The position numbers and the translations under genes are program-made. Shown here one piece after another: positions 11,838 to 23,663 of a stretch of 64,000 nucleotides of DNA. The notes under the pieces were generated by a model. That model was not told where the DNA came from. It worked only from the letters and a program-made list of their open reading frames with translations, and made no database searches. How positions within the stretch are numbered: position 1 is the stretch's first letter; each line of letters opens with the position of its first letter. Source of the stretch: Aquilaria yunnanensis (Eukaryota; Streptophyta; Magnoliopsida; Malvales; Thymelaeaceae); the NCBI GenBank assembly GCA_039654915.1, contig CM077593.1, forward strand, positions 37,852,501-37,916,500, given 5' to 3'.

Positions 11838-12339
11838 TGAAGATTTTCAGGATCTCAATAATAACATACTCTTATGTTATTCATTTGTGTATATGCCACA
11901 TGCATATAAGTTTTCCATACATATTGTCTCAAAAAACAATATCTAGCATGCTATTTGAGTTCAACATGAATATAGACATACTTATCCAGTCAAACTTAGC
12001 ATGCCACTAAGATCATTCATAAAACTTAAATCCTTAGCATGCTACTAAAGCAAGAAAGGATGCGTACCTTCCTTTTTGATAGTCTTGTGCCGAAAAGGAA
12101 AAGGAAGGACTTGATCTTAGAGATACGCCTTGAGGCTTGAATTGAGATGAAGAATCTCAATGTAATTCCACCCACAATGCTCTAAGAAAGTGTCTAATAT
12201 TTCGGCTCTTTAAAGGAATGAAAGGAGGAATTTTTCTCTCAAGAAAAATGGTGCAAATTGAGTGTAAAATTCGTACTCTCAATGGCCAGCCACTAAAGGC
12301 TATTTATAGATGACCAAAAGGCACACCTTTACACCAAGA

Positions 12340-12770
12340 AAGGTGTCCTTTAAGCCAAAGAACACTTCCTTTGGCTAAGGGTCATGTATGGTGGCGAAAA
12401 TACATGTCTTTTAGCCAAGGAACACTTCCTTTGGCCTATAACCACCCATAACTACCTTATGGGCGAAAATACATGTCTTTTAAGTCAAGGAACACTTCCT
12501 TTGGCCTATAACCACCCATAACTACCTTATGGGCGAAAATACATGTCTTTTAAGTCTAAAGGACATCACATTTGGTGCAATAACCACCTCAACCACCTCC
12601 ATGGCCGAACATACATGTCCTTTAAAGTCAAAGGACATCACTCTTGGTGCTATAAGCACCCTATGGCCGAATATACATGTCCATTCACCCAAGGAACACT
12701 TCCTTTGGATGAAAGGACATGTTCTTTTAGCCAAGAGTTATTTCTTTTGATGAAGAGACATACCTTTACA
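12340..12770. repeat. Tandem block with AAGGAA...TTCCTT inverted cores in E
   Basis: Repeated segments share AAGGAACACTTCCTTTGG, an imperfect palindrome, and GGCGAAAATACATGTC or the related GGCCGAATATACATGTCC. Two neighbouring units of about 90 bp (12386-12560) are nearly identical; later units are degenerate. Short open frames here are by-products of the repeat. Confidence 0.75.
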
Positions 12771-12944
12771 CAAAAGATGTGTCTCTTGGTGGTTTTGAGC
12801 TAAAAACAAGGTGAGCTGGCACAAAGCTAGCTCAATATGCTACTTATGCACCATTGAGCTCCTTTGAGCTCCAACCAAGCACCATGAACTAAGGTCCAGC
12901 TCCAAGAACTGACCTTGAGCTGGAGTTAGCTGCTTTCAGCTGAA

Positions 12945-13315
12945 GTAAACTGAAGTCCAGCTACACTCAGCTACCAAAAGCTGAAGTGAGCTGACTTGAG
13001 CTGACTTGAGCTGAAGTCCAGCTACATTCAGCTACCATAAGCTGAAGTGAGCTGACTTGAGCTTACTTGAGCTAACTTGAGCTGAAGTCCAGCTACATTC
13101 AGCTACCATAAGCTGAAGTGAGCTGACTTGAGCTGACTTGAGCTGAAGTCCAGCTACATTCAGCTACCATAAGCTGAAGTGAGCTGACTTGAGCTGACTT
13201 GAGCTAACTTGAGCTGAAGTCCAGCTACATTCAGCTACCATAAGCTGAAGTGAGCTGACTTGAGCTGACTTGAGCTAACTTGAGCTGAAGTCCAGCTACT
13301 TTGAGCTACTTATAG
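12945..13315. repeat. AGCT-rich tandem array in the E LTR
   Basis: About five units of 60-72 bp built from GAGCTGACTT and GAGCTGAAGTCCAGCTAC, each with a varying number of 10-bp GAGCTGACTT or GAGCTAACTT sub-repeats. It extends more weakly to about 12830 and 13390. It lies on the U3 side of the TATA box of this LTR. Confidence 0.85.
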
Positions 13316-13448
13316 CTGAAGTGAGCTGACTTGAGCTAAGGGGAGCTACTTCTAGCTGCCTTAGATACCTTTTCAAGCTATAGTTAGCTCAACGAGCTCA
13401 AATCCTATCTTAAAAGGATCTTGGTGCGCCAAGAATTCCAACACATAC

Positions 13449-14834
13449 TTGGTTTTCATACATGGATTCCATCTCGAATTTCATGGCCACTAGCCACTTC
13501 TCAGAGTCAGGCCCCGACATAGCTTGTTGGTAGGTTGTGGGCTCATCTTGATCCATGAGCATCACATCACCGGTGTGAGTGATGAGAAATCCATATCTCT
13601 CAGGCTCACGCCGAATCCTACCAGTCCTACGTGGGCTCTGTGCTACAGGAACAGACTCTTGAACCACAACATCTTGTGGTGTCTGTTCAGGTTCCATTTC
13701 AGGTTTGATGTCTCCTTGTTGTTCTTGAATTTCTTCAAGTTCTACTTTCCTCCCACTAGTTCATTTAGAGATAAACTCTTTCTCCAAAAAGACACCAGTT
13801 CGAGCAACAAACACTTTTTGCTCAGAGGGATTGTAGAAATAGTAACCCTTTGTTTCTTTGGGATACCCAACAAAAAGGCATTTTTGAGATTTGGGCCCTA
13901 GTTTATCAGAGGATTGACGTTTCACATAAGCGTCACAGCCCCAAATCTTCATAAAAGACAAATTGGGACGCCTCCTACTCCATATCTCATATGGTGTGTT
14001 TTGAATCGATTTAGATGGAACTCAGTTTAGTGTAAAAGCGGCTGTCTCTAGAGCATGTCCCCAAAAGGAGTTTGGAAGGTCAGCTTGACTCATCATGGAG
14101 TGAACCATGTCTAACAGAGTTCGATTTCTCCTTTCAGAAACACCATTCCATTGAGGTGTGCTTGGTGGAGTGAGTTGTGATACTATACCACACTCCTTCA
14201 GATAGTCAAGGAATTCTCGATCCCAGTACTCTCCACCTCGATCTGAGCGAAGCACTTTGGTACTCTTCCCGAGTTGATTCTCTACTTCATTCTTGAATTC
14301 TTTGAACTTTTCAAAGGATTCTGACTTGTGTCTCAAAAGATACACATAGCCATATCTGCTGAAGTCATCCGTGAAAGTAATGAAGTATTGGAAACCTCGT
14401 ATAGCTTGTGTAGACATAGGGCCACATACATCACTATGTATGAGTCCTAGTAAGTGATTAGCCCTTTCACTTTGCCCTGTGAATGGGGCTTTGGTCATCT
14501 TGCCCAACAAACATGACTCACATGTCTCATATGATTGAAAATCAAATGAGTCCAAGAGTCCATCCTTATGGAGCTTGGATATGCGGGTCTCATTTATATG
14601 GCCCAAGCGACAGTGGCAGAGATAGGTCGAGTTTGAATCATTTAATCTGACCTTCTTGGTATTCACATTATAGATTGGATCTTCAAGGTCTAGAACATAC
14701 AACCCATTGCTAAGTTGAGCACTACCATAAAAGATTTCATTCAAATAAATAGAACAACATTCGTCCTTTATTATAAATGAAAAACCTTTCTTCTCCAAAG
14801 AAGAAATAGAAATCAAATTTCTACTAATAGTAGG
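13449..14834 (-). pseudogene. Copia D2 integrase (interrupted at both ends)
   Basis: GAG_pre-integrase (CHCRLGHINETRISKLHK, CESCLLG) and core (IHSDVCGPM, FTDDFSRYG, LRSDRGGEYWDREF, TPPSTPQWNGVSERRNRTLL) carry the D, D and E of the copia integrase. The C-terminal part continues over 13449-13961 (WGCDAYVKRQ, KCLFVGYPKETKGYYFYNP). Two TGA stops, near 14020 and 13758, break it, both at places where Arg is expected. The N-terminal end is cut by A2 at 14835 and the frame is interrupted by E at 13444. Confidence 0.88.
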
Positions 14835-15603
14835 TGATGTTCGGAGACATCTTCGCTGGAGGACATGGTGGTTTCGGGAGGGACTTCCTGAGGAGGAGAG
14901 TGCCCGGAGTGGAGGTTTCCCAGGGAGTGGTACCTGAAGAGCCCAAAAGGAAAGGTTAGGAGGTCCCCGGGATGTTTTTCCGGGGACGAACCTCCGACGC
15001 CTAAGTCAGTTTTCTAAGAGGTAAAGGAAAGAGAGCACTCAAGGGTTTAGTGGCCTTGCCTGTTCGTATCCTCTCAACTGACTGACCAACCGTTTGCAAG
15101 GAGCTGTTCTTTGGTATTTATAGAAGTGTCTGGCCCGTTCAGATCGTGACACATGTTCGGTCAGATCTGCTGTGTACCTTTGGGCATAGGGGACAAGTAG
15201 CTGTTTGTAGGCTCCCTCGAGTCTTGGTCCGAGACAGGTTGTGACAAGGCCTGGGCGGCGTCGGCGTGTCAGAGCGTCGTTTGAGATGACATGGTGCGTC
15301 TGTTGGCTATGTGTCAGAGGCTCGTTAAATGCTCCTGCCGTACTCCCGATGTCCTTTGGGCGAGGTCATTCTTTGAGATGAACACCCTTCTTCGGGAGTT
15401 ATGTTCGCAGTTCGGGCAGCTGCCTAGCTCGGAGGTTCCGCCTTCGGGAAATCCTCTCTTGCTTACGGTAGTTGGTTCTTCTATCCCGAAGGCTATCCGT
15501 TTAATCACCCGAGGGGCCTGTCTGCACCTTTGGAGTTCTCTGGGGTACTAGGCTAAATCCCGAGTTCGAGGCACTGGAATTCGCCTAGTCCGAGGTCAGT
15601 ACT
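14835..15603 (-). repeat. 3' LTR of A2, left fragment
   Basis: On the plus strand it starts TGATGTTCGG directly against D2 integrase (candidate target duplication GTAGG at 14830-14834; its partner is off the window). It shares with other family A LTRs the CCCCGG...CGACGCC stretch and the AGGCTC...TTAAATGCTCC region. B interrupts it at 15604; the rest is at 42109-42196. Confidence 0.85.
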
Positions 15604-18025
15604 TGACACGATCCCCCGTGCCCCTGCCCGGGATACCCTGTGAGCGTATGTCTCACGGTGGATTGTAATTGGCTAGCTGAGTATGTATGCGGATTAAATC
15701 CGATGCTACTAGTTGATTAACCTAAAAATGCAATGTGTATGCTCTTATACTTTGACTTGGTTTATTAAAACCATAAAAGATTAAAACAAGAACTCGGCCG
15801 AGTAATTTTTGCACAAATATATACAAACTGCCAAAGCATATCAAAATCAACAATTTGTGCGGTTAACTACACATAAACAACTCGTGAAAGCATTCATACA
15901 ATGAAGTAACTAATGCTCCCACCCAAGAACAATCCTGAGTCAAGGACTCTTTATATCATAGATTATGGAGGCAAAAGAAAGTACTATATCTAAATACAAG
16001 ACTTTACTGAGATCTCTTTACCCTGGCTCCCACTTTGGACAACCGTCCTAGTGGCGAGTCTCACAAATCCTCTGCCAAGTGCTACTAGGCTCTGCAGCCA
16101 AAGGAAGAAACACGTTAGTACTGCTACCTAACCAACAACCAACTGAGCACTTAGGCAAACTAGAAACTCAAGGTTTCTCAATTACCTTACCTTTACACAC
16201 CAAAAAGGTACTACCATGATAATCCTCAACGATTATCCGGTCCAGCTACTCCAGGCTCCGCATAACAAACAGGGAGTGAGAATTCAATAATTCTCAGTAA
16301 GGGGTCTTCCAAGTACCTACAAGAAAAACCTAGGACTCTGGCTGCGAGCTCACACAGCATGAGGGTACTAGTATATATGCATATAACCAGGTCTGTAGAC
16401 CTCTCCTCAAGTAGTCCTCACAACCAGGCCAAGCGCAACCACTTAGCAACCTGGCACTCGGCCCAAGGGCGAACCTTAGCAAGCCACAAACAATCATAAG
16501 ACCTCTCACCTAGTTGTTATGCAGGGGAATTATGGTGGGACTTTGTAGACTAGGCCGCAGGGCCTCATTGATGTAGACTAGATGAACAAGGTTTCACCTC
16601 GTGGCCTCATGGCTACGGCACGGCTAGGCCGACGAGGGTTCTAAACCTCTCACCTGAACTAGTGGTAGCTAATTATGTTCAAATGCAACATAGTTTCCTT
16701 AAAAACTTGCCTCCACTTCGAGTTAATATAAATCTAAAACTGGGTCAATTTAAGTGTTTTTAAAGCATTGAGATGATCGTACTCCCTCTTAGCTTCGAGT
16801 GGAATCTTGAATCACGTCAATCGGACACCCGAGCGAAAAGTTATGCTGAAAACAAAATTGGGTGTCGGATGCTGTCTCGGCGACGCGTCGCCAACCGTGG
16901 CGACGAGTCCCCACAGTTGTCGACTTTCAGAGACATTTTTACTGGATTGGCGACGCGTCGCTGGTTTTGACCTGAAATTGGCGACGCGTCTCCAATCTGC
17001 AGAAATGCAAAATTGGCGCGTTTTACTGCTATGAACTTTGGCAACCAATTACACATATCAAATATGCATAGAAAGCTACCAAATTTCATACCCACAAAGT
17101 ACATGTTGCAAGGAGCAGAACCAACTATCAAAAGCTAAGCTATGATGTATCGTAACATCAAACAATTCCTCTCAATCCCGCTAGTCCACCATAATTCACC
17201 AAAATGTTTCCTTAATGCCTTAGCTAAAACCACTCGAATTTCTCAAGCAAATCCAAGCTAGTGGCATTCCATGAACTTAAAAACACAACTCCTTTACCTT
17301 AACTCCAAGAACCAAGCAAGAATCAAGCTCCTCCTCCCTCAAACAGGCTCCCAAAGTTCTACACAATTCCAAACCAAAAACAAAGCTCTAAACATTAAAT
17401 TCTTGCCTCCTAACCAAAACCCAAGCTTCCAATCAACCAAATACCAAGAATTCAATCAAGAACACAACTCTTACCTCGTTCAAAAATAGGGGATGGAGAA
17501 AAATGCCTCTCCAAGCCTCAAAAACATGAATTCAAGGTTGAAAATGCATCCTCCAAGCTTATACACCCTTAATTGCACCTCTTGACACCAAGATCAGTTG
17601 ATTCTAAGTTCAATTTGAGAGAGAAATGAGTGAGGGAAGCTTAAGAACGTGTTAATGGCAGCTTCTCCTCCTCTTTCCCTTCTTAAACCCTCACTTAACA
17701 CCAAGATCACCAAGGTTTCAAGTTAAGTGCAATTAGGTCCCCCATCTTTGTAACTTAACAGTTCTTGATTCAATTATTGTCTATTTGTCAAGTTTGAGTT
17801 ATAGTTAAGAGTTAAGTTCTAAAAATTCATTTTAAAACACTCGGGACTTGTCCCGGCTACTCAGGGTGCAAAATTACCATTTTGCCCCTGAACTTAGTTC
17901 AGAGCTTTATTCTTGTCGGAACTTAGTGAACTTCGGTAAACTCCTTTATTCTTGCTAAGTAAACTTAAATTAAACTTCTAAACTTAATTCAAAACTCTTT
18001 ACCTTCCTCAAGAAGGGTCATAACA
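15604..18025 (-). repeat. 3' LTR of B
   Basis: 2422 bp, closely matching the 5' LTR at 39701-42103 over its length. One visible difference is an extra stretch of about 20 bp around 16880-16905. The last codons of pol lie inside this LTR. The region 16860-16996 holds CpG-rich palindrome copies. Long open frames in it are chance. Confidence 0.95.
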
Positions 18026-19442
18026 TTCTCCCTTCCTTCTGGAATTTGGTCCCCCAAATTCCGCTGTAACTCTGGAAAAACACTTGGATACCTTTTCAGC
18101 ATATCCTGCTCCGTCTCCCAGGTAGCTTCCTCCTCACTATGGTTAGACCAAAGGATCTTAACCATCGGAATCCACTTAGTCCGCAGTTTTTTGACTTGCC
18201 TATCCAATATCTGAACTGGTTTCTCCTCGTAGGTCAAGTCCTCCTGAATAGGTATTACTGAAGGATTTACTACCTGTCCCGGTTCCACTGTGCACTTCCT
18301 GAGTAGACTAACGTTAAATAGGTTATGCACCTGAGATAAGTTAGGTGGTAATGCCAACCGATAAGCAACTTTTCCGACTTTCTCCAACATTTCATAAGGT
18401 CTAATAAACCTAGGAGCTAACTTGCCCCTTTGCCCAAAACGACTAACTCCTTTCATGGGTGACACTTTCAAAAGCACCTTATCTCCAACTTCAAAACATA
18501 AATCTCTTCTCCTCAAGTTCGCATACTTGGTCTGCCTGTCATTGGCTGTCTTGATCCGTTGCTAGATCAACTTAATCTTAGCTGTAGTGTCAACTATGAT
18601 TTCAGGTCCAATGACCACTCTGTCTACTGGATCTGCCCAACAATGAGGTGTCATACACCGTCTCCCATACAAAGCTTCATAGGGCGCCATTCCAATAACA
18701 GATTGATGACTGTTATTATAAGCAAATTCGATCAGTGGTAAATGCTGATCCCAATCACCTCTGAAGTCAATGACACACATGCGTAACATGTCCTCCAAAG
18801 TCTGAATCACCCTCTCGGATTGCCCGTCAGTCTGTGGATGAAAAGCAGTACTGAGGCTAACTTTACTACCCAATGCTTCTTGAAAAGCATTCCAGAACCG
18901 TGATGCAAATCGTGGATCTCTGTCTGATATGATCTGGTCTGGTATCCCATTGAGTCTCACAATCTCCCTGAGATACAACTGAGCCAACTTCTCCAATGTG
19001 TAGGTGACTCTGATTGGTATAAAGTGTGCCGACTTCGTCAATCTATCGACCACCACCCAAATAGCATCATGCTGACTCCGGGTGGCTGGTAGCCCCACTA
19101 GGAAATCCATAGTAACGGATCCCCACTTCCTCACCGGCAGAGATAAACTCTGTAGTGTGCCTGCTGGTTTCTGATGTTCAGCTTTCACCACCTGACATGT
19201 CAAACACTTTGCCACATGTCCTCGTACATCTCTCTTCAATCCTGGCCACCAAAAATGTGTCTTCAGATCTTGATACATCTTACTAACACAAGGGTGGATA
19301 CTCAAAGTACTACTATGAGCCTCCTGTAGGACTTGCTGCCTAAGTCCCTCAACATTCGGTACATAGAGTCGATCACCATAGTGCAATATTCCATCTTTGT
19401 ATCTGAACTCCTTCTTCAAAGCACTAGACTTAGCTTCACCTG
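17989..19442 (-). pseudogene. B integrase and chromodomain
   Basis: It resumes after A4 with the zinc-binding domain (THFWWPGLKRDV, KCLTCQVVKAEH), then the core: MDFLVGLP, IISDRDPRFASRFW and HPQTDGQSERVIQTLEDML carry D, D and E. A TAG at 18559-18561 breaks the frame after AKIKL. Then FEVGDKVLLKVSPMKGV and the GPY/F-like region lead to the chromodomain (LRTKWIPMVKILW, EEATWETEQDML). Chromodomains of this group direct integration to heterochromatin (family knowledge). The frame ends with VMTLLEEGKEF, about 12 codons inside the LTR. Confidence 0.92.
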
Positions 19443-20318
19443 TGATAGCCAAAGGCTATCGCCTCTATCTGGCCGAACTCTTTGCCATAAGAATGGCCAG
19501 AAGAAACTGGCGCTACCCGAGAAAAGGTGGGATCATACACCTCGGGAGATAGCCGAAGAGCTCCGAGCCCGGCACGCCAGGAAACTTGAGGATACTACTA
19601 GCGCCCCCGAGGTTGTAAACAGATCACCTTCGGAAAAGAGGCAGCAGCTATTACGGGCCGAATATGATCTCCCTGAAGGCAGAACTCCCTGAAGCTGGGT
19701 ACCCCCGAACTGAGGGCGTCTTTCCCGAAGAGGCACCGTCCGTACCAAAGGACGACCTCGCCCAGGGACCTCGGGAGTACTGCAGGAGCATTTAAGGAAG
19801 CATTTAAGGAAGCCTCTGACACGTCCTTTCACAAACTTCATAAGCCACCTCAAAAGGCGCTCTAACTCGCTGACGCCATCGAAATCACATCATGGCCCAT
19901 CTCGGCACAAGGCTCAAGGCAACCTGCTACCAGCTATCTGCCCCTTACGCCCAGAAACTCAGGGAACATCCGACCGAACACGTGTCACGATCTGAACGGG
20001 CTAGGTACTCCTATAAATACCAGGAAATAAATACTTGGCAGGAGGTTGGTTGGCAAAAGATCTGACTCCCAGACTCTGAGAAAATCACCAGGCGAGACTC
20101 TCCAGCCTTTGTGTGATACTTCCCTTGCCCTTTCTTTGCCACCACTGACTTGGGCGTCGGACGCTCCCCCCCCGGAAACACATCCTGGGGCCTCCTAACC
20201 CTTTATTTCTGGACTTTCAGGCACACTCCCAAGGGCAAACCATCCTCCGGGCGTTCTTCCTCCCAGAAGTCTCTCCTGCAGTCACCATGACTCTAAACGA
20301 TGAGGCCCCCGGCCATCA
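19443..20318 (+). repeat. 5' LTR of A4
   Basis: 876 bp. A TATA box (CTATAAATACC) lies near 20010. It has two copies of GCATTTAAGGAA near 19788-19811, where the 3' LTR has one. The gag ATG at 20287 lies 32 bp before the LTR end. Confidence 0.95.
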
Positions 20319-21551
20319 TTTGGCGCCGTCTGTGGGAACCCGCTCTGAGATTGCCGTCGTTGAAACTCGGCGTTCTAAGGACAAGGGACTCCCGAGGTCC
20401 CCGTCCGCGCCTGAGACACAACCGGCTGCTGAGCAAACACTCCCAGGAACTTCTGTGCCCGAGGAAGACCGCCCTGTAGTAATCACTATGAGCTTCCTGA
20501 GAGACTTTCAGCGGTCGGTCGTGTCTGAAATGACACAGCAGATCGACCGAAGGTGGCCACAGCAAGCACAGGCCCAGAGACCTCCCTCACCAGCACGCCC
20601 TCGGGAGAGAAGCCCGAAGTCTACTCATTGCAGTTTGGGAGGCGGAGATCCGCGCGAAGAATCGTCCACAGAAAATACGCCCCTCGAGAAACAACCTGTG
20701 GGGCAGAAGAGGTCTGAGCGACCGAGGGTCTTGCAGCAAAGAAGTTCGCTGCCTGAGGCGAGGTCCCTGTCCCCTCAGCGCCGAACTAGCTCCCCGAAGA
20801 GGCGCCGACAATCTCCCTTCCCTGAAGAAGGGCCTAGTGCCACATTGCTTATGGAGAGGATATTAGCACGGCTAGAAAGGGTGGAGAAACAAATGGCCAG
20901 AAAACCCGTTTGGGCCAGACTTTCGGGAACATTCTGTGAAGATGACTCCCCATTCATTCAGGCCGTTGTTGAGGCAGGCATGCCAGGTGACTTTAGAGTA
21001 CCTCGGTTGGAGATTTATGATGGCCGTACTGATCCACAGGCCCATCTGATGAAGTACAGACGCAGCATGATAATGCACGGTGCTGATGACGCTACCATGT
21101 GCAAGTGCTTCGAAGTCACCCTCACAAGGCCAGCAACTGCATGGTACAATTCATTGCCTTCAGGGACCATCACTGAGTTCCAGGAGTTGTCCACGGCCTT
21201 CACGTAGCAATTCATTGGGAGTAGACCTACTGCGAAGATGCTTGTCCAGATGTTCGACATAGAGCAGAGGAACGGAGAAACCGTCCGAGACTATGTCGAA
21301 AGATTCAACAGGGAAGCTCTGAGCGTCCCAGACTTCCGGCCCGAAATCCGCATTGTTGCCATGACACGGGGCCTTCGGCGAGACTCACAGCTGTTCTATG
21401 AGTTCTCAAAATACCCCCCGGAGACCCTCGGAGAATTTTACCGAAGGGCAGAACAGCACATGACCGCCGAAGAACTAAGAATGGCTGGGCCGAAGTCCGA
21501 TCACCACCGCGCCGAAGGGTCCAATCAACAAGCTCGGCATCCGACCAAACA
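20287..21551 (+). pseudogene. A4 gag, with a nonsense codon and a truncated end
   Basis: The frame starts in the LTR, reads through the primer site (HHLAPSVGT) and continues with the Ser/Pro/Arg-rich N-terminus and the capsid domain (VPRLEIYDGRTDPQAHLMKY, AWYNSLPSGTI). TAG at 21205-21207 replaces the Gln seen in A5 (STAFTQQFIG). The same frame continues with MFDIEQRNGE, VERFNREALSVPDFRPEI and MTAEELRMAGPKSDHHRAEG. It is cut at 21551 by the B-type LTR, so the zinc knuckle and all of protease are missing; the final residues of the open frame come from that LTR. Confidence 0.9.
20321..20337 (+). other. A4 primer-binding site
   Basis: TGGCGCCGTCTGTGGGA begins two bases after the LTR. The TGG start and placement are those of a tRNA 3'-end primer site; the same sequence is at 27944-27960 in A5. 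It is also coding (LAPSVG). tRNA identity not assigned. Confidence 0.8.
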
Positions 21552-22582
21552 TGTTACGGCCCTTCTAGAGGGAGGTAAGGACTTTAGAATTTAGTTTAGA
21601 AGTTTAATTTAAGTTTGCCTAGCAAGAATTAAGAAGTTTGCCAAAGTTCACTAAGTTCCGACAAGAATAAAGCTCTGAACTAAGTTCAGGGGCAAAATGG
21701 TAATTTTGCACCCTGAATGGCCGGGACGAGTCCCGAGTGTTTTAAAATGAATTTTTAGAACTTAACTTTTAACCTTAACTCAAACTCAACAAAAAGACAA
21801 GAATTTAATCAAGAATTGTCAAGTTACAAAGATGGGGGACCTAATTGCACTTAACTTGAAACCTTGGTGATCTTGGTTGCTAAGTGAGGGTTTAAGAAGG
21901 GAAAGAGGGGGAGAAGCTGCCATTAACACGTTCTTAAGCTTCCCTCACTCATTTCTCTCTCAAATTGAACTTGGAATCAAGTGATCTTGGTGTCAAGAGG
22001 CGCAATTAAGGGTGTATAAGCTTGGAGAAGTGATTTTCAAGCTTAAATCCATGTTTTTGAAGCTTGGAAAGGCGTTTTTCTCCATCCCCTGTTTTTGAAC
22101 GAGGTATGATTCATGTTCTTGATTGAATTCATGTTATTTGATTGATTGGAAGCTTGGGTTTTGGTTGAAAGAGGTGTTTTTGATGTTTAGGAGCTTTGTT
22201 TTGGTTTGAATTTGTGTAGAACTTTGGAAGCTTGTTTGGAAGAGGAAGGGTTCGAATTCTTGCTTGTTCTTGGTGTTAAGGTAAGGGAGAAAGTGTTTTT
22301 AAGTTGTTGGATTGCTTTTGGATTGAAATGGATTGAGAAAGTTGAGTAATTTTTGGGTATGGTATGAAGAAACGTTTTGGGAATTATGATGGACTAGCTA
22401 AATTCGAAGGGTTGGTTTGATGCTTCTAATGCATCATAGTTTGGCTTTGATAGTTGGTTTTGTTCCTTGCAACATGTACTTCATGTGTATGAAATTTGGT
22501 AACTGTTGATGCATGTTTGCTATATGTATTTGGTTGCCAAAGTTCGTAGCAGCAATCGGCCAAATTCTGCATTTCTGCAGAA

Positions 22583-22708
22583 TTGGCGACGCGGCGCCAA
22601 TTGGCCCGAAAATTGGCGACGCGTCGCCAATTCAATTTTTCTTCACAGAGCGTCTGCTCGTTGGCGACGCGTCGCCAATCCCTTTTGCCTTTGGCGATGC
22701 GGCGCCAA
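22583..22708. repeat. Four CpG-rich 18-bp palindromes
   Basis: TTGGCGACGCGTCGCCAA is perfect at 22613-22630 and 22661-22678; variants with GCGGCG or GATGCGGCG occur at 22583-22600 and 22691-22708. Decayed copies sit at the same place in both LTRs of B (16876-16996 and 40976-41070). Confidence 0.9.
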
Positions 22709-23135
22709 CACCTAAAAATGGAGGGTTTGACTTTTTGCTGCGTTGACCCGACCGAGACTACGGAAGGCTCGGAACGTGCCTAAGGGTCCGAGGATCCCGA
22801 TGGTACTCCAAAACTTCCGAAAGTCCCACCGGAAGTATGAGTTTTCTTGAACTGTTTGAGGTAAGTAAGTTGCTTAGGCAACAAGTAAGGAAACAAATGT
22901 TGCAATTGAACTTAATTAGCTATCAATAGCTCAGGTGAGAGGTTTAGAACCCTCGTCGGCCTAGCCGTGCGGTAGCCACGAGGCCACGAGGCGAAACCTT
23001 GTTCATCTAGTTTACATCAAAGAGGCCCTGCGGCCTAGTCTACAAGTCCCATCATAAATTCCCCTGCATAACAACTAGGTGAGAGGTTCTATGTTTGAAT
23101 GAGGCTTGCTAAGGTTCGCCCTTGAGCCATATGAT

Positions 23136-23245
23136 AGGTTGCTAAGTGATAGCGCTTGGCCTATATTTCAGGTTGCTAAGTGATTGCGCTTGGCCTGTAT
23201 ATGTGTCAGGTTGCTAAGTGATTGCACTTGGCCTGATACAAAGGA
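23136..23245. repeat. Three-copy minisatellite in the B' LTR
   Basis: GGTTGCTAAGTGATTGCGCTTGGCC-type units recur about every 38-45 bp. Only one such unit is seen at the same place in the B LTRs (near 16430 and 40530), so copy number varies within the family. Confidence 0.75.
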
Positions 23246-23663
23246 CTACTTGAGGAGAGGTCTATCGGCCTAGTATATATATATATGACTAGTACCCTCA
23301 TGCTGTGTGAGCTCGCAGCCAGAGTCCTAGTAATTTTTCTTGCAGGTACATCGAAGACCCTTACTGAGAATGTTGAATTCTCACTCCCTGTTTGTTATGC
23401 AGAGTCTGAAGTAGCAGGACCGGATAATCGCTGAGGATTATCACGGTAGTACCTTTTTGTCTGTAAAGGTACGGTAGTTGAGAAACTTTAAGTTTCTAGC
23501 TTGCTTAAGTGTTTAATTGGTCTGTTGGTCAGGCTGTGGTACTAACTTGCTTCTTCCTTTGGCTGCAGAGCCTAGTAGCACTTGGCAAAGGACTTGTGAG
23601 ACTCGCCACTGGGACAGGAGTCCAAAGTGGGAGCTAGGGTAAAAGATCTCAGCAAACTCTTCA

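Larger units (their letters stand above)
11838..13443 (-). mobile_element. E: solo LTR inserted in the D2 pol gene
   Basis: Flanked by CATAC at 11833-11837 and 13444-13448, a perfect 5-bp duplication; joining the D2 flanks restores the expected pol reading (NQVW-TLVD). In element orientation it starts TGTTGGAATTC and ends AATCTTCA, so it has TG...CA ends. A TATA box (TATAAATAG) on the minus strand near 12299-12308 supports LTR identity and orientation. It has no internal coding region. The U3 side is packed with tandem repeats. The family is not identified. Confidence 0.88.
21552..23660 (+). repeat. B': truncated family B LTR in plus orientation inside A4
   Basis: It starts TGTTACGGCC and follows the B LTR (for example TTTTAAAATGAATTTTTAGAACTTAA and the AGCCTAGTAGCACTTGGCA region) up to CAAAGTGGGAGCTAGGG, then stops about 300 bp short of the expected TGTCA end. 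The right breakpoint, about 23652-23662, joins A5 directly. It is clearly diverged from both LTRs of B, so it comes from another insertion of the family. Confidence 0.88.

Noticed and set aside
12522..12803. Overlapping 70-86 codon frames in E
   Set aside because: By-products of the tandem block; frames exist on both strands and all use the same repeated words.
16807..17131. Frames with Arg/Gln repeats in the B LTRs (also 22426-22783 in B')
   Set aside because: They translate the CpG palindromes in several frames; not genes.
21549..21594. Different C-terminus for A4 gag (VTALLEGGKDFRI)
   Set aside because: These residues come from the B-type LTR and coincide with the pol end of family B; they are a fusion artefact of the insertion.
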